DNA from: Herpetosiphonaceae bacterium
GTDB lineage: Bacteria; Chloroflexota; Chloroflexia; Chloroflexales; Kallotenuaceae
NCBI GenBank assembly: GCA_030147335.1
Contig: JASKZZ010000094.1
Coordinates: 1-13,016, forward strand
Length of the DNA: 13,016 nt
Direction of reading: 5' to 3'
Below, piece by piece: positions 6,536-13,016 of the stretch. The position numbers were made by a program, and so were the translations under genes. Below the pieces are notes generated by a model that had not been told where the DNA came from, made no database searches, and saw only the letters and a list, made by a program, of their open reading frames with translations. How positions within the stretch are numbered: the stretch's first letter is position 1; every line of letters begins with the position of its first letter.

Positions 6536-7699
6536 TTAGCGCTGGGTTAGTCTGTTCATCGTGGGAATAGCGGCGACCCAAATTGGGCCGGCATTGAACA
6601 CCACTTCCTTGCCCTGATCATCGTAGAAGCGCAGCGGCGCCGCCGCAGCATCCTTACGCCATGTAGCTTCAACAATGCGCCCAGCATTGAAGATGCGCGC
6701 TTCACCGGTTCCAATAACCTCCTGGTCGATACGCTTCTTATCATCCCCAGGCCGAGCCGACTCACGAACCTGCATGATGATGACATTACGCGTCCACAAG
6801 CGCTTGCCGGTTACCCGGTCGATATGCGGCGCTCCACGCATCGAGCGAAAGTAACCATTGGAACCAGGATCATAGCTAAATGAGGCCTGAGAACGTTGAT
6901 CGGCGAAATAATAGTTGAGGCTTGTAGCAGAAGCGGGTGATAGCGCAGGAATATTTTCAAAAAGATAGCCAGCACTTGGATCGGTAAACGACGTTACCTG
7001 CTTGTCCTGAGCAAATGTGCGCAGCAGCTTTGAGTTAGTGTACAGGTTATGGGGAGCAAGCCGTTTGCCGTCGCGCCAAGTGTACGAGCGCTGATTGAGC
7101 GCCTCGAAGTTAATAAGCTGATCCGTTGTTTCCGCAAGCTTGACACCATCTGGACTACCTCCAGCGTGGGCATAAACCGGATGAAAGCCCATCGCCCACT
7201 CAGCAAAGTAGATGCGCGTGGACCGTACAGGGCCAATCTCATTCACCTCGTCCGACACACCATCTTGATACAGGGCGATAAAGCGAGTAATGCCGTACTC
7301 GGCCAGCCCTTCAAACACCATTGCGGCCTTGTCCATTCCAGACTGCGGATACGCATCGGGATGATTATCGATCATCACCATCCAGGGTCTTCGCGTGATA
7401 TTACCACGGGCAAAGCTGCCCTCGCTTGTCACACCGCTAACGTCTGGCGCAGTCGTCGGCTCGGGTGTTGGCTCAGGGGTAGGAATAATTGTTGGCTCTG
7501 GCGTTAATGTGGGTTCCGGCGTTAACGTGGGCGCTGTAGTTGGCTGCGCAGTAGCGATTGGGATGACGCTGGCTGCTACATTCGTTGACGCGACAGCTAT
7601 TGGACGTTCGGGCGCTGCTGGCGGCGCGCCACATGCGGCGAGAGTTGCGGCTAGGAGCGGCAGTAATGTGAGACGGGAAGCGGGAACGAACCGGGGCAT
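6536..7699 (-). CDS. DUF3048 (YerB-like) lipoprotein
   Basis: The 387-residue product has a type II signal peptide with lipobox LAAC (Cys23), so it should be a lipid-anchored exported protein. A Thr/Pro/Glu-rich tether (~residues 53-88, TPEPT units) precedes a DUF3048 region. The N-terminal part (~95-240) contains RRPWMVMIDNHPDAYPQSG and GPVRSTRIYFAEWA, characteristic of the family, and the C-terminal part (~260-382) contains SFSYDPGSNGYFRS. The Bacillus subtilis member is YerB; its biochemical function is not established, and I assign none. The start ATG overlaps the TAA of the upstream gene by one base (TAATG), and AAGGAG (7708-7713) lies 8 bases ahead. It is the last gene of the leftward operon, close to the terminator at 6484-6518. 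Confidence 0.92.
   Translation of the reverse strand: MPRFVPASRLTLLPLLAATLAACGAPPAAPERPIAVASTNVAASVIPIATAQPTTAPTLTPEPTLTPEPTIIPTPEPTPEPTTAPDVSGVTSEGSFARGNITRRPWMVMIDNHPDAYPQSGMDKAAMVFEGLAEYGITRFIALYQDGVSDEVNEIGPVRSTRIYFAEWAMGFHPVYAHAGGSPDGVKLAETTDQLINFEALNQRSYTWRDGKRLAPHNLYTNSKLLRTFAQDKQVTSFTDPSAGYLFENIPALSPASATSLNYYFADQRSQASFSYDPGSNGYFRSMRGAPHIDRVTGKRLWTRNVIIMQVRESARPGDDKKRIDQEVIGTGEARIFNAGRIVEATWRKDAAAAPLRFYDDQGKEVVFNAGPIWVAAIPTMNRLTQR
7494..7529 (-). repeat. Imperfect tandem 18-bp repeat in the lipoprotein tether
   Basis: Two adjacent 18-base units (7494-7511 and 7512-7529 on the + strand) both contain GGCGTTAA and code on the - strand for TLTPEP twice. Shorter TPEP units continue toward the N-terminal side of the mature domain. 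This is a typical expandable cell-surface tether. Confidence 0.8.
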
Positions 7700-9114
7700 T
7701 AACGATTCTCCTTTGTTGCCTCAGCTTCGATTGTAGCCCAGGCATTGTCTGCTGTTTCGGCATCAGCCGAACTGATTGTGTTGGGAGCATACCGCGCTCG
7801 GTCATAAACTGTTGTCAGCGCGTGTATGGTATCTGCTGCGGGAACAACGGTTCCAAGTGAGATTTCATGTTCAAGCGGTGTTTGCTGGGGCTTACGCTGC
7901 TGTTTCGCTGCTTCGCCAAGTAACAAGAGCTGAATATAGCGACGACGGATGCGCTGAACCGGATCATCGGCACGCAGTCGAGCCAACGCATCGCGCAGAC
8001 CGGCGGTACGAGGTGTTGAACGCAAACCGTTGAGCAAACTCAGTAGGTCCGTACCAACGGCTTGCCAGCTCCACAGCGACTCGTGCAGCTCGCCATCGGC
8101 AATAACCCGTACCTTGCGACGCCGACTCGTCACCAAAATGAGGACAATCAATGCCAGAAGTGGCGCAAGGTACAGCATAAGGTTCAACGCAGAAACCAAC
8201 AATTCCATCAATTGCAGCGTTTGGTCCGACGGCGCCTCCTGCTCTAGCAACTCTGACATGCCGCTTGATCCACTGGGAACGAATTGCACGACACGACCAT
8301 TAGTTATCCACGTGGCGAGCTGAAAAAACAAGGAGGCCAGCGGGGCGAACAACAGCGCAATGAAGCCCACAACGAGCGATACCGCAACACGCACAGCTAA
8401 TGTAGCTGTGTCGGAGAATATACTAAGAAGAAGCATTCCAACAACCAGCACAACAATTGCAAGGAACAGGCTTGACCGGAGTGCATGCCATCCACCTGCG
8501 CCGCCTTGTCGCTCAACCTGAACAATGATACCCGCCAGCGATAAGCTAAACAGTCCCAAAGCAATCGTTAGAACGGCCTCCAAGGCTAGCACCCCACCCC
8601 ACGGCGCTTCGCCTAAGTTAACGTTAGAAGACAGCGTTGCAATCATTGACAGCAGTACCAGGCCAAGCACGCCTTTTTGAAGTACTCCAAGTAAGGATCC
8701 ATGGTCATGATCAAGAATGACCATGCCACGCCACCAAACAAGCAAGCAAACAAAGAACAACACCGGGCTGCCGAGTGCCAAATTCTGAGATTCGGAGGCC
8801 CAGGGTGAAAGCACGCCCCAGCCACTGATGACACTCAACCCACCTCCCGCTTGAACTTTCACTGCATAGCTAATTGTACAAACGGCAAGCAGGAGCAGCC
8901 ACGGACGAGTCAGCAATCCGCCATCGTCCTCAGAATTTGAGAAGCGGGCTGTTGACCAGGCGGCGACGAGACATACCCCAAGCAACATGAGCCAGCTAAG
9001 GTTTGTGCTGCCCACAGCGGTAATAGCGATCAATGATCCGCCGAGATGGAGTAACGAAACTTCAAATGCTGCTGCGATGAACAAGAAAAGTAACTTTAGC
9101 GGCTGTAAGGACAT
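7699..9114 (-). CDS. Multi-pass membrane protein with C-terminal DUF4129 domain
   Basis: The product has 471 residues from ATG 9114. I count about nine hydrophobic helices within residues ~5-335, then a cytoplasmic tail (~340-471). The tail matches DUF4129: RIRRRYIQLLLLGEA, QQTPLEHEISL and LTTVYDRARYAP are the family's usual landmarks. The frame opens at TTG 9153, giving 484 residues, with GTG and TTG alternatives between. I prefer the ATG because a GGTGA lies ~8 bases upstream and nothing better precedes the others. DUF4129 domains are commonly encoded beside DUF58 proteins and transglutaminase-like enzymes, and sometimes fused to the latter; no transglutaminase motif is visible here. Function is unknown; a role in envelope maintenance is inferred from neighbours. 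Its stop overlaps the next start by one base. Confidence 0.87.
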   Translation of the reverse strand: MSLQPLKLLFLFIAAAFEVSLLHLGGSLIAITAVGSTNLSWLMLLGVCLVAAWSTARFSNSEDDGGLLTRPWLLLLAVCTISYAVKVQAGGGLSVISGWGVLSPWASESQNLALGSPVLFFVCLLVWWRGMVILDHDHGSLLGVLQKGVLGLVLLSMIATLSSNVNLGEAPWGGVLALEAVLTIALGLFSLSLAGIIVQVERQGGAGGWHALRSSLFLAIVVLVVGMLLLSIFSDTATLAVRVAVSLVVGFIALLFAPLASLFFQLATWITNGRVVQFVPSGSSGMSELLEQEAPSDQTLQLMELLVSALNLMLYLAPLLALIVLILVTSRRRKVRVIADGELHESLWSWQAVGTDLLSLLNGLRSTPRTAGLRDALARLRADDPVQRIRRRYIQLLLLGEAAKQQRKPQQTPLEHEISLGTVVPAADTIHALTTVYDRARYAPNTISSADAETADNAWATIEAEATKENR

Positions 9115-9198
9115 AGGATGGGTCACCAATTGGAGCAGCAACACGAGCAACAACCGTCAGCGGCCGACGGATTGTATCATGCCGGATGCTGAACTCCC

Positions 9199-10452
9199 TT
9201 AAGAGTGGGTCATGATCTGGCCAGGCCGTTCGCCCCATGCCACATCACGCTTGAGTGTCACAATCTCAATGCCTGGAACACGTGGAGCACGGTCGTCTCC
9301 AGCATACAGCCAGATAATCCGACCGCGCTGTTTGCGAAGACGGAGCAGCGCCGACTGGAGCGCTTCGGATGGAACGGCGCTGATCAGTACAACAGTTGAA
9401 CCCCATGCCAATGAGGTCCCTAAACGTCGCAAAACCTGTGGAAAAGGGGTAATCGCATACGGCACAAGCTTGGCAAGCACTTCAAGCACAAGCGCAAGCT
9501 GAATCGGCGAACGGCTTGGCGCGATATGAACAAGCTCTTTCTGGTCGGCGGGAGCGCTGTTAGTGTAAAGACCGAATCCCAATCCTTGCTGGGCTGACTG
9601 GCTGGCAACCGCCGCCGCGACGCCGATCATATACTCTATTTGATCGTACCGCACACCTTCCCAGTAGTGCTCAAAGGTGTCGAGGTTCAGCACAATTGCC
9701 ACATCAAGACTGGTCGTCGGCTCAAAAACCTTCGATTGCAGCTCACCTCGACGCGCGGTCGCGCCCCAATGCACAGTTTTGAGCGGATCATCACGACGAT
9801 AATCGCGCACGCCAACAACACGTGAAGGATCGGTAAGAAGTTGACGTGGTGCGCGAAGCTCGCCGACAGGATGTTGGGCGCGGAGCCGTAGATTTGGTAT
9901 TGCGGCAAGCTCCGGATACACCAATAGTTGGGTGCGACCTTCGATTTCAAGCTCCCGCGTAACCAGGCCAAATGCATCAGTAGCGGTTAGTTGCGCTGGC
10001 CCAAACGTGTACAAGCCGCGTTTTTGGCAGCGAACGGCAATGTTCCAAGAAACAGCCTCATACGGTCGAAGCGTCGTCCAATGGCGCAGCAGTTTGGTGT
10101 TGAGCAGTGTATGCGGTAGGAGCTGCTGACTGACAAACTCCAACGGCGCAGGAACAACATCGTCGATGGTCAGGCTAGGTAGTCCAAGCAGTTTACGATT
10201 TGCGATACGAAGCGTGAGGGTTATTTCATCGCCAACCAGCGCGCGCGGCGTACTAAGGACCCGCTCATAGCTCATTCGCCGCAATGCCCATCGGCCCCAC
10301 AGCGCGACAAGCGCAAGTGTCACACACAGCAAGCCAAGCAGCGTCGTTGCAAGGCCTTGACGCAGCAGCAGCGCAAACACGACCAGCACAATGAGCAATC
10401 CGCGCCAGCGCGGCTTGAGAATCACAAGCGGGTGCTTTCCGTGGAGAACCAC
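9199..10452 (-). CDS. DUF58 family membrane protein
   Basis: The 417-residue product starts at GTG 10452. No other start codon lies between this GTG and the in-frame TAA that ends the upstream gene, although no good ribosome binding site precedes it; translational coupling is likely. Two hydrophobic helices (~residues 18-52) are followed by a beta-rich region with RALVGDEITLTLRIAN. The DUF58 core (~200-250) contains VVGVRDYRRDDPLKTVHWGATARRGEL, whose RxYxxxDxxxxIxW-type pattern is the family signature. A von Willebrand A-like fold continues to the end. DUF58 proteins usually occur with a MoxR-type AAA+ ATPase, which is not among the neighbours here; the AAA+ protein upstream is instead an NtrC-type regulator. 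The gene lies 48 bases after the regulator and 84 bases before the DUF4129 gene. Confidence 0.92.
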   Translation of the reverse strand: MVLHGKHPLVILKPRWRGLLIVLVVFALLLRQGLATTLLGLLCVTLALVALWGRWALRRMSYERVLSTPRALVGDEITLTLRIANRKLLGLPSLTIDDVVPAPLEFVSQQLLPHTLLNTKLLRHWTTLRPYEAVSWNIAVRCQKRGLYTFGPAQLTATDAFGLVTRELEIEGRTQLLVYPELAAIPNLRLRAQHPVGELRAPRQLLTDPSRVVGVRDYRRDDPLKTVHWGATARRGELQSKVFEPTTSLDVAIVLNLDTFEHYWEGVRYDQIEYMIGVAAAVASQSAQQGLGFGLYTNSAPADQKELVHIAPSRSPIQLALVLEVLAKLVPYAITPFPQVLRRLGTSLAWGSTVVLISAVPSEALQSALLRLRKQRGRIIWLYAGDDRAPRVPGIEIVTLKRDVAWGERPGQIMTHS

Positions 10453-10500
10453 AGGATCGGCAGGTACGCCGACCCCGTAGTTCGATGAAGGATAGGAATA

Positions 10501-11877
10501 TTACTCGACGCCGAATTCTTTGAGCTTGGAGGCGAATGTTTTGTACGGCAAGCCCAGCCGCTCGGCAGCAGCGGTCCGGTCATCATCGGTTTGACGCAAT
10601 GCTTCGCGCAGCATCCCTTGCTCAACGTCGCGCATAATCGCGTCAAGTGACTTGCGCTCACGCACGGCTTCGGCAATGTCGACGACCAAGGCATGCGAGC
10701 CAGCCTCAAGCGATAATAGCTCGCTGGTAATCACCTTGCCTTGCGACAGCACGACAGCGCGATTGATCTCGTTTTCAAGCTGCCGCACGTTACCCGGCCA
10801 GTCATACGCGACGAGCTTGTTAAGCGCTTCCTCGGAAATACGTGACGGCGGCGACGACGGGCTGTAGCGGTACTTGTCAAGGAAATGCTCAACCAGCAGC
10901 GAAATATCTTCCCGTCGTTCACGCAGCGGCGGCATATGGATGTTGATTACATTCAGACGATAATACAGATCCTCGCGGAAGTTGCCTTTACGCACTTCTT
11001 CTTCGAGATCGCGGTTCGTCGCCGTAATAACGCGCACATCGACTTTGATTGTGGAGGTACCACCGACGCGCTCGAACTCGCCTTCTTGCAGCACGCGCAG
11101 CAGCTTCTTCTGCGCGGTTACCGAGAGCTCGCCGACTTCATCCAAAAAGATTGTGCTCTTGTTGGCTAGCTCGAAACGACCTTTTCGCTGTGCCACGGCG
11201 CTGGTGAAGGCACCCTTTTCGTGACCAAACAGCTCGCTTTCTAACAGCGTATCGGGCAGCGCGGCGCAGTTCACCTTAACCATTGGAGGACCAGAGCGAC
11301 GTGATGAGTGAGCGTGGACAACGTTCGCAACCAGCTCCTTACCGGTTCCGGTCTCGCCCGTCACCAATACCGTCGCTTCACTGCCGGCAATACGGCCAAT
11401 CGTTTTGTAGATGCGCTGCATAGCCGGACCCGAGCCAATCATCCGGTCGCGCGGATCAATCGACTGGCCTTCCAGATCCTTAACCTTTGAGGACAATTCC
11501 TGATGCTCAAAAAACCGCTGGACCGTCAGCACCACTTCATCAACCTCGAACGGTTTACGTAGCTGGTCGAACGCGCCCATCTGAATGGCACGGATCGCAA
11601 CCGACGATGTAGCGTGGGCGGTAATCATGATCACGCCAAAATCACTATGATTTTTTTGTAGCCGCTCCAACACCTCTAGGCCGTCGATGCCGGGCATCCG
11701 CACATCCATCAACAGCAAGTCGAACTCAGCGCCACCAGCAATTTTGGTCAACACCTCGGTTCCGCTACGGACCTCAATCACGTCATAGCCTTCATCCGAA
11801 AGCAAATCACGCAGGATGCTGCGCACGCCGTCGTCATCATCGGCTACCAATATTTTACGCTGCTTTTCTTTTACCAC
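10501..11877 (-). CDS. NtrC-family response regulator (receiver + AAA+ + Fis-type HTH)
   Basis: The 458-residue product has three domains. The receiver (~7-125) has acidic pocket Asp13-Asp15, phospho-acceptor Asp58 in MDVRMPG, Thr86 and Lys108. The AAA+ domain (~145-370) has Walker A GETGTGKE (174-181), Walker B IFLDE (243-247) and arginine-rich YYRLNV and PPLRERREDI segments. The C-terminal Fis-type helix-turn-helix (~430-458) reads AAERLGLPYKTFASKLKEFG. Proteins of this build are phosphorylated by a histidine kinase and use ATP to open sigma-54 promoters. The sigma-54 contact loop, normally GAFTGA, is GAFTSA here (residues 222-227). No histidine kinase is in the window. The start is GTG 11877, with AAGGAG 11 bases upstream. 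It is the first gene of a leftward operon with DUF58, DUF4129 and DUF3048 genes. Confidence 0.95.
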   Translation of the reverse strand: MVKEKQRKILVADDDDGVRSILRDLLSDEGYDVIEVRSGTEVLTKIAGGAEFDLLLMDVRMPGIDGLEVLERLQKNHSDFGVIMITAHATSSVAIRAIQMGAFDQLRKPFEVDEVVLTVQRFFEHQELSSKVKDLEGQSIDPRDRMIGSGPAMQRIYKTIGRIAGSEATVLVTGETGTGKELVANVVHAHSSRRSGPPMVKVNCAALPDTLLESELFGHEKGAFTSAVAQRKGRFELANKSTIFLDEVGELSVTAQKKLLRVLQEGEFERVGGTSTIKVDVRVITATNRDLEEEVRKGNFREDLYYRLNVINIHMPPLRERREDISLLVEHFLDKYRYSPSSPPSRISEEALNKLVAYDWPGNVRQLENEINRAVVLSQGKVITSELLSLEAGSHALVVDIAEAVRERKSLDAIMRDVEQGMLREALRQTDDDRTAAAERLGLPYKTFASKLKEFGVE

Positions 11878-12008
11878 AGTTCAATCTGCTCCTTCTAGCC
11901 GACGCACAGCGTATCGCAGCGACCACCACCTTATGCGCCACGCGTACCCGTTGTTTTCCATGTGATGGACGGGGGTTAACCATCTGTAATCGTCAAGCCA
12001 CTATGAGA

Positions 12009-12037
12009 ATTATAGCTTAGGCGAACATGTGGTGCAA
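12009..12037 (-). promoter_or_regulatory. Sigma-70 promoter for the leftward regulator/DUF operon
   Basis: On the - strand, TTGCAC (12032-12037) and TATAAT (12009-12014) are separated by 17 bases, the optimal spacing. Transcription would start near 12002 and give a ~125-base leader before GTG 11877. The promoter lies in the 200-base gap after murA, so the regulator operon can be expressed independently of murA. An 8-bp palindrome GGTTAACC (11974-11981) lies about 20-28 bases into the leader and could be a protein site, but this is weak. Confidence 0.72.
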
Positions 12038-12070
12038 TGACACGATGATTCCGGCAGGATCGACGTCATT
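12036..12070. repeat. Inverted repeat between murA and the regulator promoter
   Basis: AATGAC (12036-12041) and GTCATT (12065-12070) are exact inverted copies. Inside them CGAT (12043-12046) and ATCG (12059-12062) extend the symmetry, giving a hairpin with a small internal bulge. It begins 8 bases after the murA stop and its far arm touches the -35 box of the regulator promoter. It lacks a T tract, so it is a poor intrinsic terminator. It could be an RNA 3'-end structure of murA or an operator. Confidence 0.45.
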
Positions 12071-12077
12071 CCCTTTA

Positions 12078-13016
12078 TTAATGCCGGCGCTCAATATGCG
12101 CGCCCAGACCACGCAGCCGCTCCTCGATCCGTTCGTAACCTCGGTCGATCTGGCCAATGTTTTGGATCGTGCTGCGGCCCTCGGCGGCAAGCGCGGCAAT
12201 CAACAGCGCCATACCTGCACGAATATCCGGACTGGTCAGCGTTTCGCCATGCAGCTTGGACGGCCCAACAACAACAGCACGGTGTGGATCACATAGCACA
12301 ACACCAGCGCCCATACTTATTAAACGATCAACAAAGAACAAACGATTCTCAAACATCCACTCATGTATCAAAACAGTGCCGCGCGCCTGAGTCGCCACAA
12401 CTAGAACAATGCTCATAAGATCGGTTGGAAAGCCCGGCCACGGCCGATCATCAATTTTGGGAATAGCGCCGTGCATGTCGCTTTGCACAACCAACTCCTG
12501 GTCGGCGGGCACCACAATATCTTCGCCGTGGTCCTCCCAATTAACGCCCAGCTTGTTAAAAGTGATGCGTGTCATGCGATGCTCTTCGGGTCGCGCGTCC
12601 TTGATACGAATTGCGCTGCCCGTGGCTGCCGCAAGCCCGATCAACGAGCCAACTTCCATGAAATCGGGTCCGATGGTGTACTCCGCGCCATGCAAACTGC
12701 TTACGCCCTCGATCATCAACCTATCGGTGCCGATGCCGGTGATACGCGCGCCCATCGCGTTGAGGCACTTACATACATCTTGAACATGCGGCTCGGATGC
12801 GGCATTGCGAATAGTGGTCGTGCCCTCTGCCAGCGACGCTGCCATGATCGCCTGCTCGGTGCCGGTAACGCTCATCTCGTCCAAAAAGATGTCGGCACCC
12901 CGAAGCTCACCGCTGGTAAGACGATAGCGATCGTTTTCAACGGTGATGTCAGCGCCTAAAGCTTGCAACGCCTGGAAATGCGTATCAAGGCGACGACGGC
13001 CAATTCGGTCGCCGCC
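12078..13016 (-). CDS. murA: Partial UDP-N-acetylglucosamine 1-carboxyvinyltransferase (MurA), Asp at the Cys115 position
   Basis: The frame is open to the right edge, so the N-terminal part (about the first 115 residues) is missing; 312 codons plus the stop are visible. MurA transfers enolpyruvate from PEP to UDP-GlcNAc, the first committed step of peptidoglycan synthesis, in the cytoplasm. Family landmarks by comparison with the Escherichia coli enzyme are the active-site loop GG-D-RIGRRRLDTH, the FPTD segment (Asp305 region), SPDIRAGMALL (Arg371 region) and IDRGYERIEERLRGLGA (Arg397 region). The loop residue that is Cys115 in E. coli is Asp (codon at 13008-13010). Asp at this position is known in Mycobacterium tuberculosis and Chlamydia MurA, where the enzyme works but is insensitive to fosfomycin. 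TTG 12968 is only an internal codon. All other visible catalytic landmarks are intact, so the enzyme should be active. Confidence 0.95.
   Translation of the reverse strand, partial: GGDRIGRRRLDTHFQALQALGADITVENDRYRLTSGELRGADIFLDEMSVTGTEQAIMAASLAEGTTTIRNAASEPHVQDVCKCLNAMGARITGIGTDRLMIEGVSSLHGAEYTIGPDFMEVGSLIGLAAATGSAIRIKDARPEEHRMTRITFNKLGVNWEDHGEDIVVPADQELVVQSDMHGAIPKIDDRPWPGFPTDLMSIVLVVATQARGTVLIHEWMFENRLFFVDRLISMGAGVVLCDPHRAVVVGPSKLHGETLTSPDIRAGMALLIAALAAEGRSTIQNIGQIDRGYERIEERLRGLGAHIERRH

Noticed and set aside
9154..9198. Small open frame (MIQSVGR) between the DUF58 and DUF4129 genes
   Set aside because: It is only seven codons, with the nearest purine-rich site 13 bases away, and nothing indicates translation. 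The CCGTC/GACGG inverted repeat there is only 5 bp with no T tract.

Overview
The window reads as chromosomal DNA of a monoderm-like bacterium, most likely Chloroflexota (class Chloroflexia; a Herpetosiphon-type organism is a guess at genus level). The grounds are the gene families (DUF58, DUF4129 and DUF3048 proteins in one cluster), the Pro/Thr-rich low-complexity linkers such as TATPRP and TPEPTPEPT on exported proteins, modular secreted proteins with PA14 and beta-helix domains, strong AAGGAG-type ribosome binding sites, and base composition only slightly above 50% GC. There are no rRNA, tRNA, CRISPR or transposase signatures. Almost all genes concern the cell envelope.

Left part, + strand. 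Positions 2-1381 hold the 3' end of a secreted Pro/Thr-rich protein with a C-terminal parallel beta-helix, followed by a hairpin. Positions 1688-4093 encode a large secreted modular peptidoglycan hydrolase: signal peptide, lysozyme-like transglycosylase domain, zinc amidase, a beta-rich region, PA14 and a terminal beta domain. A clear intrinsic terminator follows.

Middle, + strand. A near-consensus sigma-70 promoter (4303-4332, extended -10) drives a compact three-gene unit after a leader that can fold into a long hairpin. The genes encode an unrecognised single-pass membrane protein with a calcium-loop-like motif, a membrane-anchored glucosaminidase/lysozyme-like enzyme, and a membrane-anchored M23 metallopeptidase-like protein with an altered zinc-ligand motif and an EF-hand-like loop. 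The unit ends at an intrinsic terminator at 6332-6365.

Right part, - strand. An apparent four-gene operon runs leftward from a promoter at 12009-12037. It encodes an NtrC-type response regulator with a GAFTSA loop, a DUF58 protein, a multi-pass DUF4129 protein and a DUF3048 lipoprotein, ending at a terminator at 6484-6518. Upstream of it, entering from the right edge, is a partial murA, the first committed step of peptidoglycan synthesis. Its visible part starts exactly at the active-site loop and carries Asp where Escherichia coli MurA has Cys115.

Taken together, the window combines peptidoglycan synthesis (MurA), four domains predicted to cut peptidoglycan (transglycosylase-like, amidase, glucosaminidase-like, endopeptidase-like), and a regulator-headed membrane operon. 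The best candidates for something undescribed are the three-gene membrane-anchored hydrolase unit with its structured leader, and the two-component regulator fused by operon structure to a DUF58/DUF4129/DUF3048 module.
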